From NCBI GenBank assembly GCA_947245315.1, contig CAMXNV010000084.1, positions 1 to 8,955 of the forward strand: a DNA stretch of 8,955 nt. Direction: 5' to 3'. Made by a program: the position numbers and the translations under genes. The notes under the pieces are model-generated. The model did not search any database. It had not been told where the DNA came from and was given only the letters and a program-made list of their open reading frames with translations. Source of the stretch: an uncultured Oscillibacter sp. GTDB lineage: Bacteria; Bacillota; Clostridia; Oscillospirales; Oscillospiraceae. This document shows, piece after piece, positions 1 to 5,829 of the stretch (its first letter is position 1; each line of letters opens with the position of its first letter).

Positions 1-331
1 GCCTTGGGTTTTTGCTTAGCCGATTCTTCTGCCAGGGTAGCGCCAGCGAAAAGAGGAGCTGGTCGATTCGTCATCGGACAAACCCCCGCTCAATCTAAAA
101 TCGCGTGGGAAGTCATTCCGGCTCCGCCGGTCATTCAGGCGCGCCCCCGTTTTCTCTCTTCCACCGTGCACGGCGCATTCTCTCTTTTCGCAAAAGAGAG
201 AATGGGGGGTGCATTGCACCAGCCATCGCTGGCCTCCAAACCTCCCCGCCCGCAAGGGCGAGTATAGGCCCCCCTTTTTTGTAAACTTTTTTATTTTCTT
301 CTAATTAATAGTAGCGTCCCCTTCCCCGGTA
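1..331. other. Non-coding region rich in short perfect hairpins
   Basis: I see no credible gene here. Small open frames exist on both strands (4-267 plus, 16-255 minus) but show no recognisable domain and no convincing ribosome site. What stands out is a run of perfect inverted repeats: 118-130 (5-bp stem, TCC loop), 164-173 (10-bp palindrome), 177-203 (12-bp stem), 208-220 (6-bp arms around one T), 219-232 (5-bp stem) and 247-260 (5-bp stem closed by a GCAA loop). A T6 tract lies at 275-280, but 14 bases beyond the last stem, so this is not a textbook terminator. The region could be an interspersed intergenic repeat, the tail of an upstream transcript or a structured RNA. Sequence alone does not decide between them. 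Confidence 0.6.
177..203. repeat. Perfect 12-bp inverted repeat, CGC loop
   Basis: The arms ATTCTCTCTTTT (177-188) and AAAAGAGAGAAT (192-203) are exact reverse complements around the three bases CGC, and the flanking C176-G204 pair extends the stem to 13 bp. No T-tract follows directly, so it is a weak candidate terminator. It is more likely a structural part of the surrounding hairpin array. It could fold in RNA from either strand. Confidence 0.75.
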
Positions 332-340
332 TGGTATACT
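332..340 (+). promoter_or_regulatory. Probable extended -10 promoter for zapA
   Basis: TGGTATACT at 332-340 fits an extended -10 element (TGn followed by TATACT). No good -35 is visible 17 bases upstream, which extended -10 promoters can tolerate. It lies in an AT-rich patch between the hairpin region and zapA. Transcription would begin near 347 and leave a leader of about 60 bases. The box overlaps a small inverted repeat (GTATA-C-TATAC, 334-344) that could also be an operator. A weaker alternative is TTGTAA (279-284) with TAATTA (302-307), spaced 17 bases apart. Confidence 0.4.
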
Positions 341-366
341 ATACGCTGTTAATTTGCGCAGTTTAC

Positions 367-389
367 CCGCGGAGGCCCCTTCTCCGCGG
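367..389 (+). promoter_or_regulatory. Leader hairpin just before the zapA ribosome site
   Basis: CCGCGGAG (367-374) and CTCCGCGG (382-389) form a perfect 8-bp, mostly G-C stem with a 7-base loop. It ends two bases before the AAAGGAGG ribosome site (392-399). No T-tract follows, so it is not an intrinsic terminator. The position suggests effects on transcript stability or on ribosome access to zapA. This role is inferred. Confidence 0.5.
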
Positions 390-406
390 CCAAAGGAGGC
401 TTCTTT

Positions 407-739
407 ATGTCAAACCGAGTGGTTGTTACCATCTGCGGTGAAGATTACACCTTCGTGGCGGAGGAATCCGCCTCCTACATGCAAAAGGTCGCCGCCTACG
501 TAGGCGACAAAATGGAAGAGGTCCTGGGCAGCGCCCACGTGGGAAAGATCGACGCCGCCGTCCTCACCGCCGTCAACGTGGCCGACGAGCTCTTCAAGGC
601 CCAGGCCGCCGCCGAGCAGCTCCGCCGCCAGATCAAGGGCTACCTGGACGAGGCCGGGAAGGCCCAGAGCCAGGTCAGCGAGCTCAAGCGGGAGGTCGTC
701 CGCCTCCAGCAGCGGCTGGACAGCCGGAACCCCAAGTGA
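407..739 (+). CDS. zapA: Cell division protein ZapA
   Basis: ZapA is a small cytoplasmic protein that bundles FtsZ filaments and stabilises the division ring. The 110-residue product has the expected build: an N-terminal beta-rich head with the family pattern VTICGEDYTF (residues 7-16), then a long helix from about residue 55 to 106 that is rich in Ala, Glu, Lys and Gln and should form the dimeric coiled coil. The size matches bacterial ZapA. The ATG at 407 is supported by AAAGGAGG at 392-399, seven bases upstream. The stop codon overlaps the start of the next gene (GTGA, 736-739), so the two are almost certainly co-transcribed and translationally coupled. An 8-bp hairpin lies in the leader. 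The assignment rests on motif and length recognition. Confidence 0.9.
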   Translation: MSNRVVVTICGEDYTFVAEESASYMQKVAAYVGDKMEEVLGSAHVGKIDAAVLTAVNVADELFKAQAAAEQLRRQIKGYLDEAGKAQSQVSELKREVVRLQQRLDSRNPK

Positions 740-2796
740 CCCGCCCCCTTCCCCCCGAGCTCCTGGCCCCCGCCGGGTCTCCGGAGTCCCTCCGGGCCGC
801 CGTGGAGCACGGCGCCGGGGCCGTCTACCTGGGCTGGGGGGCCTTCAACGCCCGCCGGGGGGCCCAGAACTTCGACGAGGAGGAGTTCGCCCAGGCCCTG
901 GCCTACTGCCACATCCGGGGCGTTCGGGTCTTCCTCACCCTGAACATCCTCCTGGCCGACCGGGAACTCCCCCAGGCCCTGGAGGCCGCCAGGACCGCCT
1001 CCCGCCTGGGGGTGGACGCGGTGCTGGTTCAGGACTGGGGCCTCTTTGACCTCCTCCGGCGCACCCTGCCGGACCTCCCCCTCCACGCCAGCACCCAGAT
1101 GAGCCTCTTCACCTCCGGCGGCGCCTGTGAAATCGCCGCCGGCGGCTGTGAGCGGGTGGTCATCGCCCGGGAGTGCTCCCGGGAGGAGACGGAGGCCATC
1201 TGCCAAGCCTGCCCCGCCGAGATCGAGGCCTTTGTCCACGGGGCCCTCTGCATGTGCTACTCCGGCCAGTGCGCCATGAGCGCCCTGATCGGCGGCCGCT
1301 CCGGCAACCGGGGCCGCTGCGCCCAGCCCTGCCGCCTGCCCTACGGGGTCAACGAGGCCGCCAAAGAGAACCGTCCCCTGAGCCTGAAGGACGCCTGTAT
1401 GGCGGACCATCTCCGGGAGATGGGTTCCCTTGCCTGCCTGAAGATCGAGGGCCGGATGCGCCGCCCCGCCTACGTGGCCGCCGTCACCGGCGTCTACGCC
1501 CGTCTGCTGGAGGAGGGCCGGGGCCCCACGCCCCAGGAGCGGGCGACCCTGGAGCGGGCCTTTTCCCGCTCCGGTTTCACCGACGCCTATTGGCGGGGGA
1601 CGAAGGGCCCCGAGATGCTGGGCTTCCGCCCCGAGAACGCGCCGGTAGCAGAGGAGCCCCTTCCCCCGGCGGAGGACCGCCGGATTCCCGTGGCCTTCAC
1701 CTGCGCGGTGAGGGCGGGGGCCCCCTGCACCCTGGCCGCGGACGACGGGCAGGGACGCCATGTCACCGTCACCGGCCCCCTGCCGGAGCCCGCCGGGAGG
1801 CGGGCCCTGACGGCGGAGGACCTCTCCGCCCGCCTGGGCAAGACCGGCGGGACCCCCTATCGCTGCCTGAAAACGAATGTCAGCCTGGACCCGGGCCTCT
1901 ACCTCTCCGCCGCCGGGATCAACGCCCTGCGGCGGGACGCCCTGGAGGCCCTCAGCGCTGCCCGGTCCGCGCCCCCGGTTCGCCGGGAGTGCTTCCCCCC
2001 GCCGCCCCTGCCGGAGCTGGATTGCTCCCAGCCAGAGCCCCGGTTCACAATCTCCGTGGCGGACCCGGCCCAGCTCACCGCCCCCCTGCTGGCCCTGGGC
2101 CCCGCCCGGGTCTATGTGCCCCTGGAGGCCCTGGCGGAGCTCTCCGCCCTGCCGGAGGGGGAGACGGAGTGGTGCGCCATTTTGCCCAGGGTCTGGCGGG
2201 ACCGGGACGAGCCCCGGCTTCGCCGCTGGCTGGACCACGCCCGGGACCTGGGGGTCACCGGGCTCCTGCTGGGGAACCTGGGCCACTTCCCCCTGACCCG
2301 TGACGGGGCCTGGGCCCTCTATGGGGACTATGGCCTCAACGTCTTCAACAGCCGCTCCCTGGCCTATCTCCGGGAGAAGGGCCTGGCCTCCGCCTGTCTG
2401 TCCTTCGAGCTCCGCTTTGCCCAGCTCCGGGACCTGCGGAAGCTCCTCCCCGCCGAGGCCATCGTCTACGGCCGCCTCCCCCTGATGATTACGGAGAATT
2501 GCCTGATCCAAAACACGGTGGGCTGCCGCTGTGACCAACCCAATTTCCTGAACGACCGCACCGGCGCGTCCTTCCCCCTCCTCCCGGCCTTCGGGCACCG
2601 GACGGAGGTGGAGAACAGCCGCCCTCTCTGGCTGGCGGACCGCCCGGACTACCGGCGGCTGGGCCTGGCCTACGCCCGTCTCCGCTTCACCACGGAGACG
2701 CCGGAGGAGTGCGTCCGGGTCTACCGGGCGTATTTGGACGGAGAAGCCCCCCAGGGAAGCTTTACAAGAGGGCTCTACCAGCGGGGCGTGGAATGA
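736..2796 (+). CDS. U32 family protein with DUF3656-like region (RlhA-type)
   Basis: This 686-residue protein belongs to family U32, named for collagenase-like peptidases. Several members, such as E. coli RlhA and TrhP, are now known to act in hydroxylation of rRNA or tRNA bases. The N-terminus ELLAPAGSPESL (residues 9-20) opens the barrel domain. The family signature FVHGALCMCYSGQC spans residues 166-179, and Cys172, Cys179, Cys195 and Cys199 are a likely iron-sulfur ligand set by analogy with RlhA. The C-terminal half resembles the long RlhA-like members (E. coli RlhA is about 650 residues) and has further cysteines near 589-599 (ENCLIQN...GCRC). The start is the GTG at 736, inside the zapA stop (4-base overlap). 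No strong ribosome site precedes it, so translation is probably coupled. An RNA-modification role is more likely than proteolysis, but the exact substrate cannot be read from sequence. Confidence 0.88.
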   Translation: MTRPLPPELLAPAGSPESLRAAVEHGAGAVYLGWGAFNARRGAQNFDEEEFAQALAYCHIRGVRVFLTLNILLADRELPQALEAARTASRLGVDAVLVQDWGLFDLLRRTLPDLPLHASTQMSLFTSGGACEIAAGGCERVVIARECSREETEAICQACPAEIEAFVHGALCMCYSGQCAMSALIGGRSGNRGRCAQPCRLPYGVNEAAKENRPLSLKDACMADHLREMGSLACLKIEGRMRRPAYVAAVTGVYARLLEEGRGPTPQERATLERAFSRSGFTDAYWRGTKGPEMLGFRPENAPVAEEPLPPAEDRRIPVAFTCAVRAGAPCTLAADDGQGRHVTVTGPLPEPAGRRALTAEDLSARLGKTGGTPYRCLKTNVSLDPGLYLSAAGINALRRDALEALSAARSAPPVRRECFPPPPLPELDCSQPEPRFTISVADPAQLTAPLLALGPARVYVPLEALAELSALPEGETEWCAILPRVWRDRDEPRLRRWLDHARDLGVTGLLLGNLGHFPLTRDGAWALYGDYGLNVFNSRSLAYLREKGLASACLSFELRFAQLRDLRKLLPAEAIVYGRLPLMITENCLIQNTVGCRCDQPNFLNDRTGASFPLLPAFGHRTEVENSRPLWLADRPDYRRLGLAYARLRFTTETPEECVRVYRAYLDGEAPQGSFTRGLYQRGVE

Positions 2797-2832
2797 CGGC
2801 AAGTCTATATACTATTCACAATATATCCCTAA

Positions 2833-2856
2833 AATTATACGAACTGTATGTCTTAT
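2833..2856 (+). repeat. AT-rich 24-bp repeat, copy 1
   Basis: This copy starts with AATTATAC and continues GAACT then GTATGTCTTAT. Its ATAC-N5-GTAT core (2837-2849) is a perfect inverted 4-bp pair. It lies 36 bases after the stop of the U32 gene. Confidence 0.5.
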
Positions 2857-2893
2857 TATGTCGAAAAAATAGCTTTATGTAGAAATAAGCACT

Positions 2894-2917
2894 AATTATA
2901 CAATTTGTATTTCTTCC
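2894..2917 (+). repeat. AT-rich 24-bp repeat, copy 2
   Basis: This is the most symmetrical copy. ATACAATTTGTAT (2898-2910) is a perfect 6-bp inverted repeat around a single T. It is preceded by AATT and followed by TTCTTCC, like its neighbours. It starts 61 bases after copy 1. Confidence 0.6.
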
Positions 2918-2948
2918 GCAATCAATACTTTCAGTTTTGAATTAGTCT

Positions 2949-2972
2949 AATTATACAAATTGTAATTTCCCC
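2949..2972 (+). repeat. AT-rich 24-bp repeat, copy 3
   Basis: This copy reads AATTATAC, AAATT, then GTAATTTCCCC. TACAAATTGTA (2954-2964) is a perfect 5-bp inverted repeat around one A. It starts 55 bases after copy 2, and both are preceded by CT. Confidence 0.6.
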
Positions 2973-2994
2973 TACAGAGCATTCCATTAGTAGA

Positions 2995-3055
2995 CAGTCA
3001 GCCCCTGTGGGGCCCGGTCCCCAGACCGGGCCATTGGCGAGAGGAGGACAGACTG
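2995..3055. repeat. GC-rich hairpin island inside the AT-rich gap
   Basis: The core is a 9-bp perfect stem, GGCCCGGTC (3011-3019) with GACCGGGCC (3024-3032), closed by CCCA. An overlapping alternative stem GCCCC-TGT-GGGGC lies at 3001-3013. The outer arms CAGTC (2995-2999) and GACTG (3051-3055) could pair and enclose the whole element. Imperfect direct repeats begin at 2993 and 3047 (GACAGTCAGCCCC and GACAGACTGCCCC). There is no T-tract after the stem, so it is not a normal terminator. It could be a small inserted repeat element or a transcript-end stabiliser for the zapA-U32 transcript. Confidence 0.55.
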
Positions 3056-3101
3056 CCCCCTCCCCCACCCCAGCACAATACATTTCATCATATTTTGATA
3101 A

Positions 3102-3125
3102 AATTATACTTTTAGTATTTCCCTC
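3102..3125 (+). repeat. AT-rich 24-bp repeat, copy 4
   Basis: This copy reads AATTATAC, TTTTA, then GTATTTCCCTC, with the ATAC-N5-GTAT core at 3106-3118. It lies past the GC-rich island. A TTGATA hexamer (3095-3100) sits directly upstream and could be a -35 element, but no good -10 follows at the right distance. Confidence 0.5.
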
Positions 3126-3198
3126 TTCCCTCATTTTAAATACGCATCGTAAAATTTCGATAGAATTATACAAGATATAATCAAACAGGAGCATTATC

Positions 3199-3636
3199 AT
3201 GAAAGAACCAAAAGAGCTCAAAGTCAAATACTTCGTTCCGGACCTGGAGGAGCTCCGCTGCGTCCCCGGCTCGGACTGGGTAGACCTCCGGGCCGCCGAG
3301 GACGTGACCCTGGCCGCCGGGGAGTTTCGCCTGATTCCCCTGGGCATCGCCGTGGCGCTCCCCGAGGGCTGCGAGGCCCACGTGGTTCCCCGGAGCTCCA
3401 CCTTTAAAAACTACGGCCTCCTCCAGGCCAACTCCATGGGCGTGGTAGACGGCTCCTATCGCGGGGACGGCGACCAATGGCGCTGGCCCGCCTACGCCAC
3501 CCGGGACGTTCACATTCCCAAGAACACCCGCCTCTGCCAGTTCCGGATCGTGGAGAATCAGCCCCCTCTGCGCTTCACCCGGGTGGAGCGCCTGGAGGGC
3601 CCGGACCGGGGCGGCTTCGGCTCCACGGGGGCTTGA
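3199..3636 (+). CDS. dut: dUTP diphosphatase (dUTPase), YosS/YncF type
   Basis: The enzyme hydrolyses dUTP to dUMP and pyrophosphate, which keeps uracil out of DNA and supplies dUMP for dTMP synthesis. It normally acts as a cytoplasmic homotrimer. The 145-residue product shows all five dUTPase motifs: I, DLRAAE (residues 29-34); II, PRSSTFKNYG (64-73); III, NSMGVVDGSYRGD (78-90) with the catalytic Asp84; IV, QFRIVE (114-119); and V, RGGFGSTG (137-144) with the substrate-stacking Phe140. The segment between III and IV (GDQWRWPAYATRD) closely recalls the B. subtilis prophage and chromosomal proteins YosS and YncF. The ATG at 3199 follows AGGAG (3187-3191). The gene sits behind an AT-rich repeat region and 56 bases before a GNAT gene. 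The family is phage-associated, but this copy has host-like GC-rich codons, so any transfer would be old. Confidence 0.93.
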   Translation: MKEPKELKVKYFVPDLEELRCVPGSDWVDLRAAEDVTLAAGEFRLIPLGIAVALPEGCEAHVVPRSSTFKNYGLLQANSMGVVDGSYRGDGDQWRWPAYATRDVHIPKNTRLCQFRIVENQPPLRFTRVERLEGPDRGGFGSTGA

Positions 3637-3692
3637 ACTTTTTAAGGCGCGCGCCCCAGAGCTCAAACAATTCAATTTGAGGAGCCCGACCT

Positions 3693-4235
3693 ATGGAGAA
3701 GAAACAAATCATTGCGGAAACAGAGCGGTTAATCCTAAGACGCTACAAAAAAGAGGACCTTCAAGACCTGTTTGAATATTTATCCGACGCGGAGGTTGTA
3801 AAATACGAGCCCCATAAACCGCTGACCCTTGATGAGACAAAGGAGACGCTTGCCTGGCGCATGGGCACGGAGGAAATGGTTGCCGTTGAGTTAAAGTGCT
3901 CCCACAAAATGATAGGGAACGTCTATTTGGGCAAGCGTGACTTTGAAGCGCTGGAAATGGGATATGTATTTAACCGGACCTATTGGGGCCGCGGCTACGC
4001 CGCCGAAAGCTGCAAGGCCTTAATGCAGCGGGCCTTCCCCCGCGGCGTCCACAGGATCTACGCGGAGTGCGACCCCGCCAATGAAAATTCCTGGAAATTG
4101 CTTGAGGCCTTGGGCTTCCGGCGCGAGGCGCATTTTCGGAAAAATGTGTATTTCTGGAAAGACGAACACGAAACCCCCCTTTGGAAAGATACGTATGTCT
4201 ACGCCAAGCTAGGGGATTCTGATGAAACGCTATAG
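3693..4235 (+). CDS. GNAT family N-acetyltransferase (RimJ/RimL-like)
   Basis: This is a predicted acetyl-CoA-dependent N-acetyltransferase of 180 residues, a normal size for the Acetyltransf_3 group that includes RimJ, RimL and many small-molecule acetylators. The N-terminus ETERLILRRYKKEDLQDLFEYLSD (about residues 9-32) is typical. Acetyl-CoA binding motif A is seen as YWGRGYAAES (97-106), with the pyrophosphate-binding loop around Gly99-Ala103. Motif B is NENSWKLLEALGFRREA (130-146). The ATG at 3693 follows GAGGAG (3679-3684). Codons are clearly less GC-rich than in the neighbouring genes (for example AAA, GAA, TTA and ATT are frequent), which suggests more recent acquisition. It probably shares a transcript with the dUTPase. 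The substrate cannot be predicted; protein N-termini, an antibiotic or a polyamine are all possible. Confidence 0.88.
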   Translation: MEKKQIIAETERLILRRYKKEDLQDLFEYLSDAEVVKYEPHKPLTLDETKETLAWRMGTEEMVAVELKCSHKMIGNVYLGKRDFEALEMGYVFNRTYWGRGYAAESCKALMQRAFPRGVHRIYAECDPANENSWKLLEALGFRREAHFRKNVYFWKDEHETPLWKDTYVYAKLGDSDETL

Positions 4236-4257
4236 CCGCCCCTTCTTTTCAACCGGC

Positions 4258-4272
4258 GGGCGCGAAGCGCCC
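4258..4272. repeat. Perfect 6-bp hairpin with GAA loop
   Basis: GGGCGC (4258-4263) and GCGCCC (4267-4272) pair perfectly around GAA, 22 bases after the GNAT stop and 57 bases before maf. No T-tract follows. The stem might mark the end of the dUTPase-GNAT transcript or be a remnant of an intergenic repeat. GAA-closed hairpins also occur in the repeats near the right end of the window. Confidence 0.45.
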
Positions 4273-4329
4273 ATACGGCTCCTATCCGCGCATTCGGCAG
4301 CAAAATTCAACCTTTGAGGTACACGATTT

Positions 4330-4905
4330 ATGGCACAGATTGTTTTAGCCTCCGGCTCCCCCCGCCGGAGGGAGCTCCTGGAGCGCATCGGCGTGACGGA
4401 CTTCATTGTCCGGGTGCCGGAGGTGGAGGAGTTTTTCCCCGAGGGCTTGACGCCCCCGGAGGTAGTGGCCTACATCTCCCGGGAGAAGGCCGAGGCCGCC
4501 GCCAGGCTCTGCGGCCCGGAGGACATTGTCATCACCGCCGACACCATGGTCTTCCTGGACGACCAGCGCCTGGGCAAGCCCCGGGACGAGGCCCACGCCC
4601 TGGAGATGCTGACGGCCCTCCAGGGGCGCAAGCACACCGTCTGCACCGGTGTCTCCGTCTGTCAGGGAGCCCGCCGCCTCACGGAGTCCGAGTCCACGGA
4701 CGTCTTCTTCCGCCCCGCCGCAGAGGCGGAGCTCCGCCGCTACATCGCCACCGGCGAGCCCATGGACAAGGCCGGGGCCTACGGCGTCCAGGGCCGGGGC
4801 GCCCTGCTGGTGGAGCGCCTGGAGGGCGATTTCTTCAACGTGATGGGCCTCCCGGTCCTCCGCCTGGCCCGGATGCTGGAGCGCTTCGGCGTCCAGATAT
4901 TCTGA
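4330..4905 (+). CDS. maf: Maf family nucleotide pyrophosphatase (YhdE type)
   Basis: Maf proteins hydrolyse non-canonical or excess nucleoside triphosphates. The YhdE-type branch acts on dTTP, UTP and modified pyrimidine NTPs. Maf was first described as a septum-formation inhibitor when overproduced in B. subtilis. The 191-residue length is normal. Visible motifs are ASGSPRRRELL (residues 7-17), where SPRR favours the YhdE rather than the YceF type; ITADTMV (68-74) with the likely catalytic Asp71; GKPRDE (82-87) with Lys83; DKAGAYGVQG (146-155); and GDFFNVMGLP near the C-terminus. The ATG at 4330 follows GAGG (4316-4319). In B. subtilis maf precedes radC, mreB, mreC and mreD. Here it leads straight to mreC after 68 bases, so it keeps the cell-shape context without mreB. 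Confidence 0.93.
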   Translation: MAQIVLASGSPRRRELLERIGVTDFIVRVPEVEEFFPEGLTPPEVVAYISREKAEAAARLCGPEDIVITADTMVFLDDQRLGKPRDEAHALEMLTALQGRKHTVCTGVSVCQGARRLTESESTDVFFRPAAEAELRRYIATGEPMDKAGAYGVQGRGALLVERLEGDFFNVMGLPVLRLARMLERFGVQIF

Positions 4906-4973
4906 GCGCCCGGGCGCGGGCAAATGTCCGCTTAAATGGAAAAAATTTCCTGATTTCCAAAAGGTGATATAGC

Positions 4974-5816
4974 TTGAAAAATTTCCTGAAACAGCACGGC
5001 CTCTGGGTGCTCTTTGCCGCCGCCGTTCTCTCGGTGGCCCTGGCGGTGATGTCGGTGCTCAGCGCCAACTCCTCCCCCTTTGCCAATCTGGCGGGGGCGG
5101 TAGTCGCGCCCTTCCGGGCGGGCTACACGGCGGTGGCCACTTGGTTCAACGACCTGCAAAATTACTATAAGGACACCACGGACCTCCAGGCGGAGAACGC
5201 CGCCCTGAAACAGGAGCTGGCCAAGATGGAGGAGGAGATTCGCCTGGCCAAGGCGGACCGGGAGGAAAACAAGCTCCTCAAGGAGCTCCTGGACCTGACG
5301 AAGCAGCGCCGGGACCTCACCGACTTCGAGGCCGCCATGATTACGGAGCACGAGGTGACCAACTGGACCTCCTCCCTGACCCTGAACAAGGGCACCTCCC
5401 TGGGCATCGAGGTGGGGGACTGCGTGATTGACGCCTGCGGCAACCTGGTGGGGGTGATCCACAAGGCGGGAACCAACTGGTCCACGGTGCTGACCCTGGT
5501 GGACACGGACACCTCCCTGGGGGCCCAGGTCTTCCGGACCAAGGACCTGGGGGTGGCCCAGGGGGACTTCTCCCTCATGCGGAAAACCCGCCTCCGGCTG
5601 GACTACCTGCCGGCGGACTGCGCCCTCCTCCCCGGGGACGTGGTGGTCACCTCGGGCCTGAACGGCCACTACCCCTCCGGCCTGGTCATCGGCTCCGTGG
5701 AAGAGGTCCAGGTGGACGACGCCGGGGCCACGGCCTACGCCATCCTGGAGCCGGAGACGGACCTGGACGCCCTGACCGAGGTCTTCGTCGTCAAATCCTT
5801 CGAGATCGTCACCTGA
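4974..5816 (+). CDS. mreC: Rod shape-determining protein MreC
   Basis: MreC is a membrane-anchored scaffold on the outer face of the membrane that links MreD and MreB to the class B PBP and promotes lateral wall synthesis. The 280-residue product has one N-terminal membrane segment (about residues 9-30, positively charged cytoplasmic end MKNFLKQH), a coiled coil rich in Glu, Lys and Leu (about 66-112), and a beta-rich periplasm-side domain (about 120-278). The family motif GDVVVTSGLNGHYPSGLVIG is at 221-240. The start is TTG at 4974, chosen because GGTGAT (4963-4968), complementary to the 16S rRNA tail, lies five bases upstream and the membrane anchor would otherwise be lost. A 13-bp stretch at the start (4977-4989) is duplicated at 4941-4953. 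The gene is followed after 13 bases by mreD. Confidence 0.93.
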   Translation: MKNFLKQHGLWVLFAAAVLSVALAVMSVLSANSSPFANLAGAVVAPFRAGYTAVATWFNDLQNYYKDTTDLQAENAALKQELAKMEEEIRLAKADREENKLLKELLDLTKQRRDLTDFEAAMITEHEVTNWTSSLTLNKGTSLGIEVGDCVIDACGNLVGVIHKAGTNWSTVLTLVDTDTSLGAQVFRTKDLGVAQGDFSLMRKTRLRLDYLPADCALLPGDVVVTSGLNGHYPSGLVIGSVEEVQVDDAGATAYAILEPETDLDALTEVFVVKSFEIVT

Positions 5817-5829
5817 CGGAGGTCCTTGT

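Larger units (their letters stand above)
2797..3198. promoter_or_regulatory. AT-rich intergenic region with repeated operator-like motif
   Basis: This 402-base gap has no credible gene and is strikingly AT-rich against its GC-rich flanks, apart from a GC island at about 2992-3075. It contains repeats of the pattern ATAC-N5-GTAT, often extended to AATTATAC-N5-GTATTTC. The full or near-full copies are at 2837-2849, 2898-2910, 2953-2965 (GTAA), 3106-3118 and 3140-3152 (GTAA). Weaker copies are at 2925-2937 (GTTT) and 3168-3180 (left half only). It probably holds the promoter of the dUTPase gene and binding sites for a dimeric regulator. I could not place a convincing -35/-10 pair. The reverse complement of AATTATAC contains TATAAT, so repeated minus-strand -10 boxes are an alternative reading. 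Confidence 0.55.

Noticed and set aside
16..255. Possible small proteins on either strand before zapA
   Set aside because: Neither has a convincing ribosome site or recognisable motif, and the sequence is better explained by the hairpin array.
247..280. Intrinsic terminator
   Set aside because: The 5-bp GCAA-closed stem and the T6 tract are separated by 14 bases, too far for normal function.
535..544. CCCACGTGGG palindrome in zapA as a second parS
   Set aside because: It shares only the CACGTG centre with parS and lies within coding sequence.
1173..2303. 376-codon plus-strand frame inside the U32 gene
   Set aside because: It is an out-of-frame shadow rich in Pro, Gly and Arg with no ribosome site or domain.
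640..2802. 720-codon open frame on the minus strand
   Set aside because: It lies opposite the well-supported U32 gene, has low-complexity Gly/Ala/Pro/Val/Gln composition and no domain. Long antisense frames are expected in GC-rich genes.
3176..3181. TATAAT as a -10 box for the dUTPase gene
   Set aside because: Transcription would begin at about the ribosome site (3187-3191), leaving no usable leader, and no -35 is present.
2833..3187. CRISPR-like array
   Set aside because: The repeats are short, degenerate and unevenly spaced, and no cas gene is nearby.
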